Positions 36,455-43,285 of a stretch of DNA of 64,000 nt are shown piece after piece. How positions within the stretch are numbered: position 1 is the stretch's first letter; the number at the start of each line of letters is the position of its first letter. The translations under genes were made by a program, and so were the position numbers. The DNA is from JACRPH01 sp041665465. GTDB lineage: Archaea; Nanobdellota; Nanobdellia; Woesearchaeales; GW2011-AR9. The notes beneath the pieces were generated by a model. The model did not search any database and was not told where the DNA came from. It saw only the letters and a list, made by a program, of their open reading frames with translations. Location: assembly GCA_041665465.1 (NCBI GenBank), contig JBAYIU010000001.1:1302001-1366000 (forward strand), in the 5' to 3' direction.

Positions 36455-36507
36455 GATTAATCAAATCTTTCGAAAAGTTTATATTATCTCAAAATTCTTA
36501 AACAAAG

Positions 36508-36798
36508 ATGGATATTGGGAAAACAATTCTCGGAATGACTTTGGCGTTTTATACCGGTTTTTATATAGCACAAACAAAAACGTATTTCTCAGGGGAAGAT
36601 GCGCAGAGAATATCGGCCGCTGTTAGTGAGATAGAAAAAGCTACCGATGAGGTAGAAAAAAGAACTGGCCATATAAACCAAATATTAAGAGACATAAAGG
36701 TTAAAAGACCAGAACTGTTTGAGCAAAGAGAATATGAAGTTCCCCAAGGATTAACTTATAAACTTATTCCCGGTCCAGCAAGACACACCAATATGTAA
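36508..36798 (+). CDS. Small membrane-anchored helical protein
   Basis: 96 residues: an N-terminal TM helix (about 4-22) and an amphipathic coiled-coil-like helix (about 30-65, AQRISAAVSEIEKATDEVEKR). The Pro-rich end is short. TATA-like GTTTATATTATC is about 30 bases before the ATG. Function unknown. Confidence 0.5.
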   Translation: MDIGKTILGMTLAFYTGFYIAQTKTYFSGEDAQRISAAVSEIEKATDEVEKRTGHINQILRDIKVKRPELFEQREYEVPQGLTYKLIPGPARHTNM

Positions 36799-36877
36799 AA
36801 TAAAGAACGCTTACTGTTGGCTAACAATTTTCAGTTTATTTTCTCACAAAAAACAATCTACCATTTTAAATAAAAAG

Positions 36878-37003
36878 CGCCAGCACCCGGAAAACCAGAC
36901 ACAAGATATTTCTTAATGTCATTTGAACCGGGAATCCCAGAGGGAGTAGTTCTCTAGATTATACTTTCGAGACTACCGCTATACCGGGTTAAGCGATGCT
37001 GGC
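36878..37003 (-). tRNA. tRNA-Ser(CGA) with two introns (anticodon loop and T loop)
   Basis: On the minus strand from 37003: perfect 7-bp acceptor GCCAGCA/TGCTGGC, D arm GCTTAACCCGGTATAGC, anticodon stem GTAGT/ACTAC, loop CTCGAAA with anticodon CGA. The long variable arm TCCCTCTGGGA is diagnostic of Ser, and the T arm is CCCGG-TTCAAAT-CCGGG. The discriminator is G. A 14-base intron (36952-36965) sits at the canonical 37/38 site. A 30-base intron (about 36891-36921) interrupts the T loop at about 59/60 and contains GACA/TGTC and AAGA/TCTT stems. The mature length is 82 bases. TATA at about 37028-37038, minus strand. CCA is not encoded. Confidence 0.9.
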
Positions 37004-37047
37004 TTAATTGACAGAATTAGATTAACACTTTATAAAAATAACTATAC

Positions 37048-37068
37048 GGAAAATGAGAATCATTTTCC
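37048..37068. promoter_or_regulatory. 21-base palindrome resembling a Fur-type box
   Basis: GGAAAATGA-GAA-TCATTTTCC has perfect 9-bp arms. The inner 19 bases match the classical bacterial Fur consensus GATAATGATAATCATTATC at 16 positions. It lies directly upstream of the tRNA-Ser TATA box and downstream of the 67-residue Cys-containing membrane protein. It may instead be a weak terminator for that gene, although no T run follows. Confidence 0.45.
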
Positions 37069-37124
37069 TATTATAAATAAAGGATAAATACTTTATTTAA
37101 AAAAAAATAAAATAAAAAAAGAAA

Positions 37125-37328
37125 TTACTTCTTCTTCTTTGGGGCTTCGCAACATCCACTTTCACAGTGGCAAGCAGGAACCAGCAACTTAACTAATCCC
37201 ATTAATACTATCAATACTGCTACCCAAGATACCCAGCCATCAACACCTAACCATTTTGGCCAGAGAAAGGCATTTAACAATAGCAATAGTCCAAAAACTA
37301 TTTTTACAACTCCATGACATTTACACAT
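37125..37328 (-). CDS. Small two-TM membrane protein with Cys clusters at both ends
   Basis: 67 residues from the ATG at 37328, with GAGGTGAT five bases upstream; the GTG at 37337 lies inside that ribosome binding site and is rejected. Two TM helices (about 8-24 and 33-52) are flanked by CKCHG at the N-terminus and CHCESGCCEAPKKKK at the C-terminus. Seven Cys and two His suggest metal binding on one side of the membrane. A Fur-box-like palindrome lies just beyond its 3' end. Function unknown. Confidence 0.65.
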   Translation of the reverse strand: MCKCHGVVKIVFGLLLLLNAFLWPKWLGVDGWVSWVAVLIVLMGLVKLLVPACHCESGCCEAPKKKK

Positions 37329-37447
37329 ATATATCACCTCTATTTTTAATATAGTAAAATTTAAGGGTATAAAAAGGTGTTGGTTTAGAATATCTATATT
37401 GTAAGATCTAATATTTAATCCTACTAGAATCTATCTCTTTTGTTGTT

Positions 37448-37463
37448 GTTACTAGTAAGTGAT
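37448..37463. promoter_or_regulatory. Shared promoter motif, copy 1
   Basis: GTTACTAGTAAGTGAT lies about 15 bases upstream of the TATA box (GTTTATAAACT, 37476-37486) of the kinase-like gene. Near-identical copies are at 46327-46342 (minus orientation) and 57130-57145, each just upstream of another promoter. Confidence 0.5.
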
Positions 37464-37506
37464 AATCTCCGAAAGGTTTATAAACTAAGGTTATTCTACG
37501 GTTTTA

Positions 37507-38235
37507 ATGGTCCTTGTTCCTATACTAACTGATGAACAGATTGCTCGTCATAAGGAGTTAATTATGAAGTATTTTAGTGAAGCATATGGTCGAACTCCCG
37601 GAGAGATAGAGACTCATAGAAATGGTAATGAGAAGGGCGTTTATAAGGTATTTGTAGATGATAATGTTTATTTAGCTGCTGCGGCTTCACTTACTCCTGA
37701 ACGTCGATTACTTAAAGAGTATACTGTTCTGCATCAACTATATGATGGGGCCCCTGATTTATTCCCTCGTCCTATTGCTCATTATTCTCCTGAAAATGTT
37801 CAAGCCAGTGGTGACTTGATTATTATGGAATTTTTACCTCACCAAAATATTATGGAATTTGATAAATTTAGTTATAGGGGTAAAGAAGGATTTCATCGAG
37901 CTTTAGCGTATACTATCGGAAGAAGTGTGGCCATCGTTCAGAGAAAGACTGGAAGATATTCTTCAGAACCTCATGATGGGAATATCTTAGTTAAATTAGG
38001 GCCGGAAGGACAATTAGATCTTCGCTTTTGTGATGCTATTCAATTCTTAGAAGGGTCTTTAGAACAGGCGGTTGAAGCATTATTAGTAAATCGTGATGAA
38101 AGACCAGAATCATTCCGTTTTATCAAAGAACTCAGAAAAGGTTTAGCAGAGTCTTTATCTCAATTAGATCAGGTACCATATGCCTCTTCTTGGGATTCTT
38201 TAGATTTTCTTAGACAATACAACGATATATTTTAA
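37507..38235 (+). CDS. Diverged kinase-fold protein (APH-like)
   Basis: 242 residues. The EPHDGNILVKL ... LRFCDAIQF pattern (about 156-183) resembles the catalytic loop (HxDxxxxN) and the following metal-binding Asp of aminoglycoside-phosphotransferase/choline-kinase folds, but the usual HGD is PHDG. DLIIMEFLP (about 100-108) fits the hinge. The N-terminal lobe lacks a clear nucleotide Lys. Activity is doubtful; the fold assignment is moderate. Two further diverged kinase-like proteins are encoded at 55.8 and 63.4 kb. Confidence 0.55.
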   Translation: MVLVPILTDEQIARHKELIMKYFSEAYGRTPGEIETHRNGNEKGVYKVFVDDNVYLAAAASLTPERRLLKEYTVLHQLYDGAPDLFPRPIAHYSPENVQASGDLIIMEFLPHQNIMEFDKFSYRGKEGFHRALAYTIGRSVAIVQRKTGRYSSEPHDGNILVKLGPEGQLDLRFCDAIQFLEGSLEQAVEALLVNRDERPESFRFIKELRKGLAESLSQLDQVPYASSWDSLDFLRQYNDIF

Positions 38236-38317
38236 ATCAAATAAGCAGAAATCTCCAAGATTCATCTTTGGAGATGAATGCTCGTAAATGAGCGAGAGAT
38301 TTCGCTATATTTGATTT
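38234..38317. ncRNA. Highly structured three-way-junction element
   Basis: Nested perfect stems are visible. AAATCAAATA (38234-38243) pairs with TATTTGATTT (38308-38317), AGC with GCT, and GAAATCTC (38248-38255) with GAGATTTC (38296-38303). Inside are two hairpins: ATTCATCT-TTGG-AGATGAAT (38260-38279) and GCTC-GTAAAT-GAGC (38280-38293). An alternative 8-bp stem, ATCTCCAA (38251-38258) with TTGGAGAT (38268-38275), excludes two of these. It has no good coding frame and lies between two convergent transcripts. It may be an RNA gene, a switch, or a nested palindromic repeat. Confidence 0.5.
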
Positions 38318-38319
38318 TA

Positions 38320-38392
38320 GAAAATCCGAATTAGAAAAGTGGCGTAAATCCCTACTATTTATTGTAAGGGATAGCCACTTTTCAGGATTTTC
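38320..38392. ncRNA. Long interrupted hairpin downstream of tRNA-Ala
   Basis: GAAAATCC (38320-38327) pairs with GGATTTTC (38385-38392), AAAAGTGGC (38335-38343) with GCCACTTTT (38374-38382), and ATCCCT (38348-38353) with AGGGAT (38367-38372). Internal loops are asymmetric. Read on the minus strand it begins seven bases after the tRNA-Ala 3' end, so it could be cotranscribed with it. The shape (stem, internal loop, stem) resembles a guide-RNA hairpin, but no ACA box is positioned convincingly. Confidence 0.45.
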
Positions 38393-38398
38393 TTTAAA

Positions 38399-38517
38399 TG
38401 GACGCGTCGGGACTCGCACCCGAGGCCTCTTCGTCTTTCAGCTGAAAGCTGTAAGGCTCAAAAGCCTCAGCTTTTGTTGTTGCGAACGAAGCGCTATGGC
38501 TACTAAGCTACGCGCCC
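38399..38517 (-). tRNA. tRNA-Ala(CGC) with 46-base intron
   Basis: Acceptor GGGCGCG/CGCGTCC includes the G3:U70 wobble pair, the alanine identity element, with discriminator A. D arm GCTTAGTAGCCATAGC, anticodon stem CTTCG/CGAAG, loop TTCGCAA with anticodon CGC, T arm TCGGG-TGCGAGT-CCCGA. The intron at 37/38 is 38435-38480. The D loop lacks the usual GG pair (GC instead) and the T loop has G at position 55, both unusual and correlated, since 18 and 55 interact. TATA-like element at about 38543-38553 on the minus strand. Confidence 0.9.
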
Positions 38518-38569
38518 ATAACTTATTAGAAATAAAAGGTATTTATTAAACCTATGTTATAAGAATGTT

Positions 38570-38896
38570 TTATTCTTCCTCATAATCTCCAGCTAATCTT
38601 CTTAGATATAATGGTGCTCCTTCTGGAAAAGAATTCAAATATATGTATCCCATTAAAGCTGCTCCAATAGTTTGGGCTGATCGAGTTAGATGTTGAAACT
38701 CACTATTCCCTGCTCTAAAATCTACTTCTCTAGTTCTGTCGATTTGTGGTTGAGTGTATAACTCACAACTAATTACCAAATATGTTCTTCCTTCTCTCAA
38801 TACTTCTGCAATTCTTCCATTAATCGTTTCAAAATCTCTTAAAATGGCATCTAGGTCTTCTGCAGGAATATCTTTTCTTCTTGGCAATTCAGGCAT
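38570..38896 (-). CDS. Hypothetical small soluble protein
   Basis: 108 residues, mixed helix and strand (DAILRDFETINGRIAEVLREGRTYLVISCELYTQ), acidic C-terminus. No signal peptide, no TM segment, no motif. It lies between the Ala and Gly tRNA genes on their strand. Function unknown. Confidence 0.5.
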   Translation of the reverse strand: MPELPRRKDIPAEDLDAILRDFETINGRIAEVLREGRTYLVISCELYTQPQIDRTREVDFRAGNSEFQHLTRSAQTIGAALMGYIYLNSFPEGAPLYLRRLAGDYEEE

Positions 38897-38975
38897 AATC
38901 TTTAACCTTTAGTTTTAGATTTATAAGTATTATTGTGAAGGAATAGATAATTTGTCTGTCGGAAGAAATAAAAAC

Positions 38976-39063
38976 TACGGCTGCCGGGAATTGAACCCGG
39001 GCCACGAGCTCTATCCGAATCACTTCATGGGAAGCTCGGATCATACCGTTAGATCACAGCCGT
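38976..39063 (-). tRNA. tRNA-Gly(CCC) with 17-base intron
   Basis: Acceptor ACGGCTG/CAGCCGT (7 bp, with the unusual first pair A1-U72), D arm ATCTAACGGTATGAT, anticodon stem CGAGC/GCTCG, loop TTCCCAA with anticodon CCC, T arm CCGGG-TTCAATT-CCCGG, discriminator A. The intron (39011-39027) is at 37/38. The first 12 nucleotides of the tRNA and four bases of leader are repeated at 39113-39128, and the only well-placed TATA box is upstream of that distal copy. Confidence 0.9.
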
Positions 39064-39128
39064 ATGAGTTTTAAGGAGTACGAGCTTGATCCTCCGAACG
39101 CTAGCGAGGTTGGATCACAGCCGTATGA
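39052..39128. repeat. Duplicated tRNA-Gly 5' end with hairpin insertion
   Basis: GATCACAGCCGTATGA occurs at 39052-39067 (5' end of the tRNA) and 39113-39128, offset 61 bases. Between lies a hairpin GATCC ... GGATC (39088-39116) whose core, on the minus strand, is CAACCTCGCTAGCGTTCGGA. That core resembles the core beside the ABC permease at 31.9 kb. The stem arm is the end of the duplicated tRNA segment, as at the permease locus. Confidence 0.85.
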
Positions 39129-39146
39129 ACATAGAAATAAACGCAG

Positions 39147-39160
39147 TATTATTTAAAGAT
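39147..39160 (-). promoter_or_regulatory. Probable original TATA box of tRNA-Gly
   Basis: ATCTTTAAATAATAC on the minus strand is centred 29 bases from the first base of the distal tRNA 5' copy (39124), the expected TATA-to-start spacing. The functional tRNA starts 61 bases further on. Confidence 0.55.
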
Positions 39161-39217
39161 TTACACTTTTAAGAAAACAATCTAAAATCTTTTAAATATC
39201 ATACTCTTTTTGGTTTT

Positions 39218-39601
39218 ATGGTCTTCGAGAGAGATGCACATAGATTACATCTAAGAGTAAACTATAATGATACTGAATACACTAGACTTCGTGCTCCTTG
39301 GACTCAGATGGAGTATGAACAAAAAGTAGGTCCTGCTTTCGGAGAACATATTGATCAAGAGTTAGCAGCACAAAGTAGGCTCCTTGATCCTTTAATTGCA
39401 TTAGTTGAAAAACATTTTGGGATAGATTATTCTTGTTTGGAAGGCGATAGATTAGCGTGTGATATTGTTATTGGTATTCCTAAAAACGGAAAAGAAGCTT
39501 TTTTAACCGATGCGAGACAGAGATTTCCTACTTATTCCTTTCTCTTCACAATAGACCCTAACCATAATATTGCTAAGCTTGAGATACTTGAAAGTTACTA
39601 A
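39218..39601 (+). CDS. Hypothetical protein
   Basis: 127 residues, soluble, alpha/beta (ALVEKHFGIDYSCLEGDRLACDIVIGIP). No motif recognised. TATA-like TTTTAAATATC about 25 bases before the ATG. The HAD gene follows after 34 bases. Confidence 0.5.
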   Translation: MVFERDAHRLHLRVNYNDTEYTRLRAPWTQMEYEQKVGPAFGEHIDQELAAQSRLLDPLIALVEKHFGIDYSCLEGDRLACDIVIGIPKNGKEAFLTDARQRFPTYSFLFTIDPNHNIAKLEILESY

Positions 39602-39635
39602 AACTTTAAAACTGGCTTTTAATTTGAGATATTCA

Positions 39636-40292
39636 ATGAGAATAGCTTTCGATCTTGACGGTACTTTATACGATACTTTGCCACATACTTTAGAGGTAGA
39701 GAATATCAACTTGGCCGAGAAGGGTTATCCCGCTATAACCGAAGATACTTCTCGAAGCTTACTTCAGTCTCATGATTGGAAGCAGTATTATCGGGATATG
39801 GGGGTAAGAGAAGAAGACATTCAACCCTTACTTGATCTTTTTTACAAAAGATGGATAGAAAGAGAACCTCCGCAATTAATTCATGGGGCATTGGAAGTCA
39901 TAACCCTAGCTGAAAATAAGTTTGGAGAAGATAATGTTTTTCTTTTATCTAACGAAGTTAGGTCCTTAATTGATAAGAGATTAATAAGAGATGGATTAGA
40001 TAGATATCTTTCTCGAATAGTTTCTTCTCTTGAGGGAAAAACTTCCTTGTTACTTGATTTATCTCAGAGAGAAGATTCCAAATTAATTTACGTCGGGGAT
40101 TTAGTTTCTGACGGAGAAGCCTGTCTACAAGCTCGAGCTCAAGGTGCTAATAATCTTTCTTTCCTAGCTTTAACTCATGCTTATGGTATGAATCATCCAG
40201 AAGATCTAAGGAGATTTGCTCTTGAGCATGCTGACTTCGCAACTGAAATAAAAAACTTCAAAGAATTAACAGATTATCTCCATTCACTATGA
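39636..40292 (+). CDS. HAD-superfamily hydrolase
   Basis: 218 residues from the ATG at 39636; a longer upstream frame overlaps the previous gene and is rejected. Motif I FDLDGTLYDT (nucleophile Asp6, acid Asp8), motif II FLLSNE (Ser), a Lys in GKTS, and motif IV YVGDLVSDGEA are in order, with a helical cap between I and II. It probably removes phosphate from a small phosphoester such as phosphoglycolate or a nucleotide. Its 3' end overlaps the dph2 fragment by 19 bases, tail to tail. Confidence 0.85.
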   Translation: MRIAFDLDGTLYDTLPHTLEVENINLAEKGYPAITEDTSRSLLQSHDWKQYYRDMGVREEDIQPLLDLFYKRWIEREPPQLIHGALEVITLAENKFGEDNVFLLSNEVRSLIDKRLIRDGLDRYLSRIVSSLEGKTSLLLDLSQREDSKLIYVGDLVSDGEACLQARAQGANNLSFLALTHAYGMNHPEDLRRFALEHADFATEIKNFKELTDYLHSL

Positions 40293-40528
40293 CCAAACTG
40301 AACCAGTAAATCAAATCCTTTAACATTAGGAACATCACATGCTCCATAACATGATCCGGCCCAGAAGGTTAACTTTACCGAAGGAAATTTTTTCTTAACC
40401 TCTTCTTGAATTTCTTTTGCTCTAGGCTTTAATCCATCAGGCAACTGGATCAGAACGGTTTTAGCTTTACTTTCTTTAAGTGTAGAATAGAGTTTATCTA
40501 ACTCTAAGTTTAAATCAAGTGAAGACAT
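40274..40528 (-). pseudogene. N-terminal fragment of diphthamide synthase Dph2
   Basis: 84 residues match the start of archaeal Dph2: VLIQLPDGLKPRA, then GSCYGACDVPN (with the first cluster Cys) and DLLVQFGHSEW. Full-length Dph2 has about 330-350 residues with three Fe-S Cys, and the other two domains are absent here. It begins nine bases after spt5 in the same operon. The end overlaps the convergent HAD gene, suggesting that a rearrangement removed the 3' part. It could also be a split gene with the remainder elsewhere. Confidence 0.75.
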
Positions 40529-40537
40529 GAGTATTAT

Positions 40538-41014
40538 TTATTCTTCTGGTTCTTCTTCAGAATCACTATCTCTTCGAACAACTTTAACTGCATCCATCTT
40601 TACGGTAATGGGAATAGGTACAGCAGCTTCAAGTAATTCTACTACAATCTCTTCTTTAACTTTATTGATTCTCATAACTTTAGCATTCTCACGTTTGAAC
40701 GGTCCGGCGATAATCTCAACGATATCATTCTTACGAATGTTCATCTCTACCTTAACTTGTTCTAACATGTGTTCGATTTCAGCGTAAGGAATAACTTTTG
40801 GAAGTAATCCTCGAGCGTAAGGTACTCCTTGTAAGGATGCTTCTGCTTCTTCTTGAGATAGGGCTTCCACGAAAATATATCCTCGCATTCCATGCGGTCT
40901 GATGATAGCGTAAACTTCAAACTTGCTTTCTTTGTGCAATTTAGAAATAAGAAAATCTACTACTTGATCTTCCCTATTTGCGGCAGTTCTTAATCCGAAA
41001 ATCTTTGTTTCCAT
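40538..41014 (-). CDS. spt5: Transcription elongation factor Spt5 (NusG-type)
   Basis: 158 residues from the ATG at 41014, just after the secE stop. An NGN domain (about 1-85; IRPHGMRGYIFVEA) and a KOW domain (about 92-130; IVEIIAGPFKRENAKVMRIN) are followed by an acidic tail. It clamps RNA polymerase on DNA together with Spt4. The order ftsZ1-secE-spt5 is conserved in many archaea. Confidence 0.93.
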   Translation of the reverse strand: METKIFGLRTAANREDQVVDFLISKLHKESKFEVYAIIRPHGMRGYIFVEALSQEEAEASLQGVPYARGLLPKVIPYAEIEHMLEQVKVEMNIRKNDIVEIIAGPFKRENAKVMRINKVKEEIVVELLEAAVPIPITVKMDAVKVVRRDSDSEEEPEE

Positions 41015-41015
41015 T

Positions 41016-41213
41016 TTAACCAATCAATAGTTGTTTTAAGATGAAGATGAGGAATCCTAATGCGCCGATAATTGCTGTTCCTAAAGCGGTAATCTTTAAG
41101 GTGTTCTTGTATTCTTCTTTAGAAGGTTTCTTGGTAATATGGATTACTCTCATACATTCTTTGAAAAACCTTTTCACCTTGTTCGGTTGCTGGATCTCTA
41201 ACTCCTCTTCCAT
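41016..41213 (-). CDS. secE: Protein translocase subunit SecE (Sec61 gamma)
   Basis: 65 residues with an amphipathic helix (KVKRFFKECMRVIHITKKPSKEEYKNT) and one TM helix (about 43-62). This is the standard length and layout of archaeal SecE, a clamp around the SecY pore. It lies between ftsZ1 and spt5 on the same strand. Confidence 0.92.
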   Translation of the reverse strand: MEEELEIQQPNKVKRFFKECMRVIHITKKPSKEEYKNTLKITALGTAIIGALGFLIFILKQLLIG

Positions 41214-41262
41214 AAGCCTAAAAACAGGTGTTTGCTTTATAAACCTTTCTTTTGGGAAATGA

Positions 41263-42405
41263 TCACTTCATAAATTCAATTCCCAGTTCGTCTTCCATGG
41301 CTTGTTTTTTCTTTAAAGCATACTTGTTACCTTCACCAAAGATTTGTTCAGATTTAACACCGGTAATGATCAGCATGGTACGAATAGTTTTTTCTAAATC
41401 TTTGTAAATCTGTGCTCCCCAGATGATCTTAGCATTAGGGGATAATCTTTGGTTTACTGCTTCTACTATCTGTCGAGATTCGTCTAAAGTTAGATCTTCT
41501 CCTCCCGAAATATTGATTAAAGCAGCAGTAGCAGTAGAAATATCTACATCAATCAGGGGATTGTCTAAAGCTTTCTGTACTGATTCTTTAGCTCGGTCTT
41601 TTTCGTTATCTGATTCTCCCATCCCGATTAAAGCTACTCCTCCCTCACTCATAATGGTTTTAATATCGGCAAAATCTAAATTAACTAATCCTGCTTTAGT
41701 TACTAACTCGGCGATACCTTTCACAGCGTTAGTTAAAATTTCATCCGCTACTTTGAATGCGGTTTGTAGAGGTAGATGGGGCGCAAGTTCTAACAATTTC
41801 TCGTTAGGGATAACGATTAAAGTATTGATACTTTGCTCTAATTTCTCCAGTCCGATCATGGCATTCTCAAAGCGATGAGATCCTTCCATAGTAAATGGTA
41901 AGGTTACAACTCCTACACTTAGAAGACCCATTTTTCTAGCTAATTCGGCTACAAAAGGAGCACTTCCAGTGCCTGTTCCTCCTCCTAAACCACAGGTGAT
42001 GAAGACCATATCCGAATTTTCTAGCAATTTCTTTAAATCATGTTCACTCTCTTTAGCTGCCAATTCTCCCACTTTTGGATTTGATCCTGCTCCTATCCCT
42101 CGAGTTAATTCTTTTCCGATCAACAACTTCTTATCACAACGAGTGTACAATAAATCCTGAGCATCGGTATTGATAGCGATAGTCTCTATCCCTTTGATAC
42201 CTACTTCAGAAATACGGTTGATAGTATTATTTCCGCCACCGCCACATCCAATAACTTTAATCCTAGTTTTTTGTGAGGAAAGAATTCGTTCTAACTCTTC
42301 ATCTACCTCTAAAGTAGCTTTACGGTTAGTGCCGTCTTCAGTTTTAATGGTAGGGTTCTGAAAATTAGTTTTAGAAGCAAATCTGTTATCTACGTAAGTA
42401 TCCAT
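41263..42405 (-). CDS. ftsZ1: Cell division GTPase FtsZ1
   Basis: 380 residues. GCGGGGNNT (about 53-61), GLGGGTGTGSAP (about 141-152) and NLDFADIK are the GTP-binding and T7 regions. An N-terminal extension of about 45 residues is polar. Linkage to secE and spt5 marks it as the FtsZ1 type. Together with ftsZ2 at 17.9 kb the cell has the two-FtsZ division system described for haloarchaea. TATA-like element lies just upstream of 42430 on the minus strand. Confidence 0.95.
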   Translation of the reverse strand: MDTYVDNRFASKTNFQNPTIKTEDGTNRKATLEVDEELERILSSQKTRIKVIGCGGGGNNTINRISEVGIKGIETIAINTDAQDLLYTRCDKKLLIGKELTRGIGAGSNPKVGELAAKESEHDLKKLLENSDMVFITCGLGGGTGTGSAPFVAELARKMGLLSVGVVTLPFTMEGSHRFENAMIGLEKLEQSINTLIVIPNEKLLELAPHLPLQTAFKVADEILTNAVKGIAELVTKAGLVNLDFADIKTIMSEGGVALIGMGESDNEKDRAKESVQKALDNPLIDVDISTATAALINISGGEDLTLDESRQIVEAVNQRLSPNAKIIWGAQIYKDLEKTIRTMLIITGVKSEQIFGEGNKYALKKKQAMEDELGIEFMK

Positions 42406-42512
42406 TTATAATCATCCCCATCTCTTTTTTGAACGTAATGACTTAATAGATTTAGCTTTATAAAGATTATTACAAGAGTAAAATACTCCTTGAAAAATAG
42501 ATACTGAGATAT

Positions 42513-43178
42513 CTAGGTTGGGTTACTTACTTTGCCGAAAGATACTTCTTTTAATCCGGTAAGCTCAGCTAATTTCTTTCCCAAGGCTTTAGTGATAGGC
42601 TCAGGCAAGTTCATACCTATATTTACTCCTGCTTTATCCTCTTTAATCTCTACTTTAATCTGGGTTTCAGCAATTTTTAAAGAAGTGTGCAAGAAAGAGA
42701 TGATCTGTTCTTTATGATCTTTAATTATCTGGTGAACTTTAACTTCATACACTACCTCTTTACCCGAAAGAGGATGATTAAAATTAACGATAACTCTTCC
42801 ACCAGAAACACTAGAGATGGTTCCCATCTGTCCATCAACGTCAATCTGTAATCCGGGCATCGGTCTCATTTTATGTTCTGCAAATGCGCTGGCAGGCATA
42901 ATCTTCATGTTTTTTACGTCTCTTTTTCCAAAAGCTTGTTCCGGAGCAAGAGTGATGGTAAAAGATTGGCCAACTTCTTTGTCTACTAAGTTTGAATCTA
43001 ATCCCGGTAAAACTTGTTGCTCGCCGACACAGATTGTTGCTGGACCAAACTTCATCTTATCGGTAAAAAACTTGTGTTGTTTAGCCACTGTTTCTTCAGT
43101 GGTGTCAAAAATAGTTCCATCCGTTAATTTGCCGGTGTAATCTATCTGTACGAAATCGTGAAGTTTAATTTTATCCAT
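42513..43178 (-). CDS. FKBP-type peptidyl-prolyl isomerase, SlyD-like
   Basis: 221 residues from the ATG at 43178; the TATA box CTTTATATATCC (43201-43212, minus strand) makes this nearly leaderless, and the upstream GTG at 43199 would precede transcription. The FKBP half-domain VQIDYTGKLTDGTIFDTT, an inserted chaperone flap (about 80-145) and the closing strand GKEVVYEVKV are as in SlyD. A further C-terminal domain of about 70 residues is typical of archaeal long FKBPs. Cytosolic folding factor. Confidence 0.92.
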   Translation of the reverse strand: MDKIKLHDFVQIDYTGKLTDGTIFDTTEETVAKQHKFFTDKMKFGPATICVGEQQVLPGLDSNLVDKEVGQSFTITLAPEQAFGKRDVKNMKIMPASAFAEHKMRPMPGLQIDVDGQMGTISSVSGGRVIVNFNHPLSGKEVVYEVKVHQIIKDHKEQIISFLHTSLKIAETQIKVEIKEDKAGVNIGMNLPEPITKALGKKLAELTGLKEVSFGKVSNPT

Positions 43179-43285
43179 TTTAGGAGCCTTTTCTTCCACG
43201 GATATATAAAGTTTTTTGTATGGGGTGGAGATTATAATGCGCGAGTAACGATATCTTTATATTTAACTAAGGATTAATTCTGGCT

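Noticed and set aside
36900..37010. Plus-strand riboswitch or SRP-like RNA at 36.9 kb
   Set aside because: The minus strand gives a complete tRNA-Ser once two introns are removed, which explains the stems.
37329..37337. GTG start for the Cys-rich membrane protein
   Set aside because: The GTG lies inside the ribosome binding site GAGGTGAT of the ATG at 37328.
38237..38419. 60-residue minus-strand frame
   Set aside because: It runs through the folded non-coding segment and into tRNA-Ala.
41263..42405. ftsZ1 and ftsZ2 as a recent duplication
   Set aside because: The proteins differ widely along their length and represent the two ancient archaeal FtsZ types.
43179..43199. GTG start for the FKBP gene
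   Set aside because: It would lie between the TATA box and the expected transcription start; the ATG at 43178 fits a leaderless gene.
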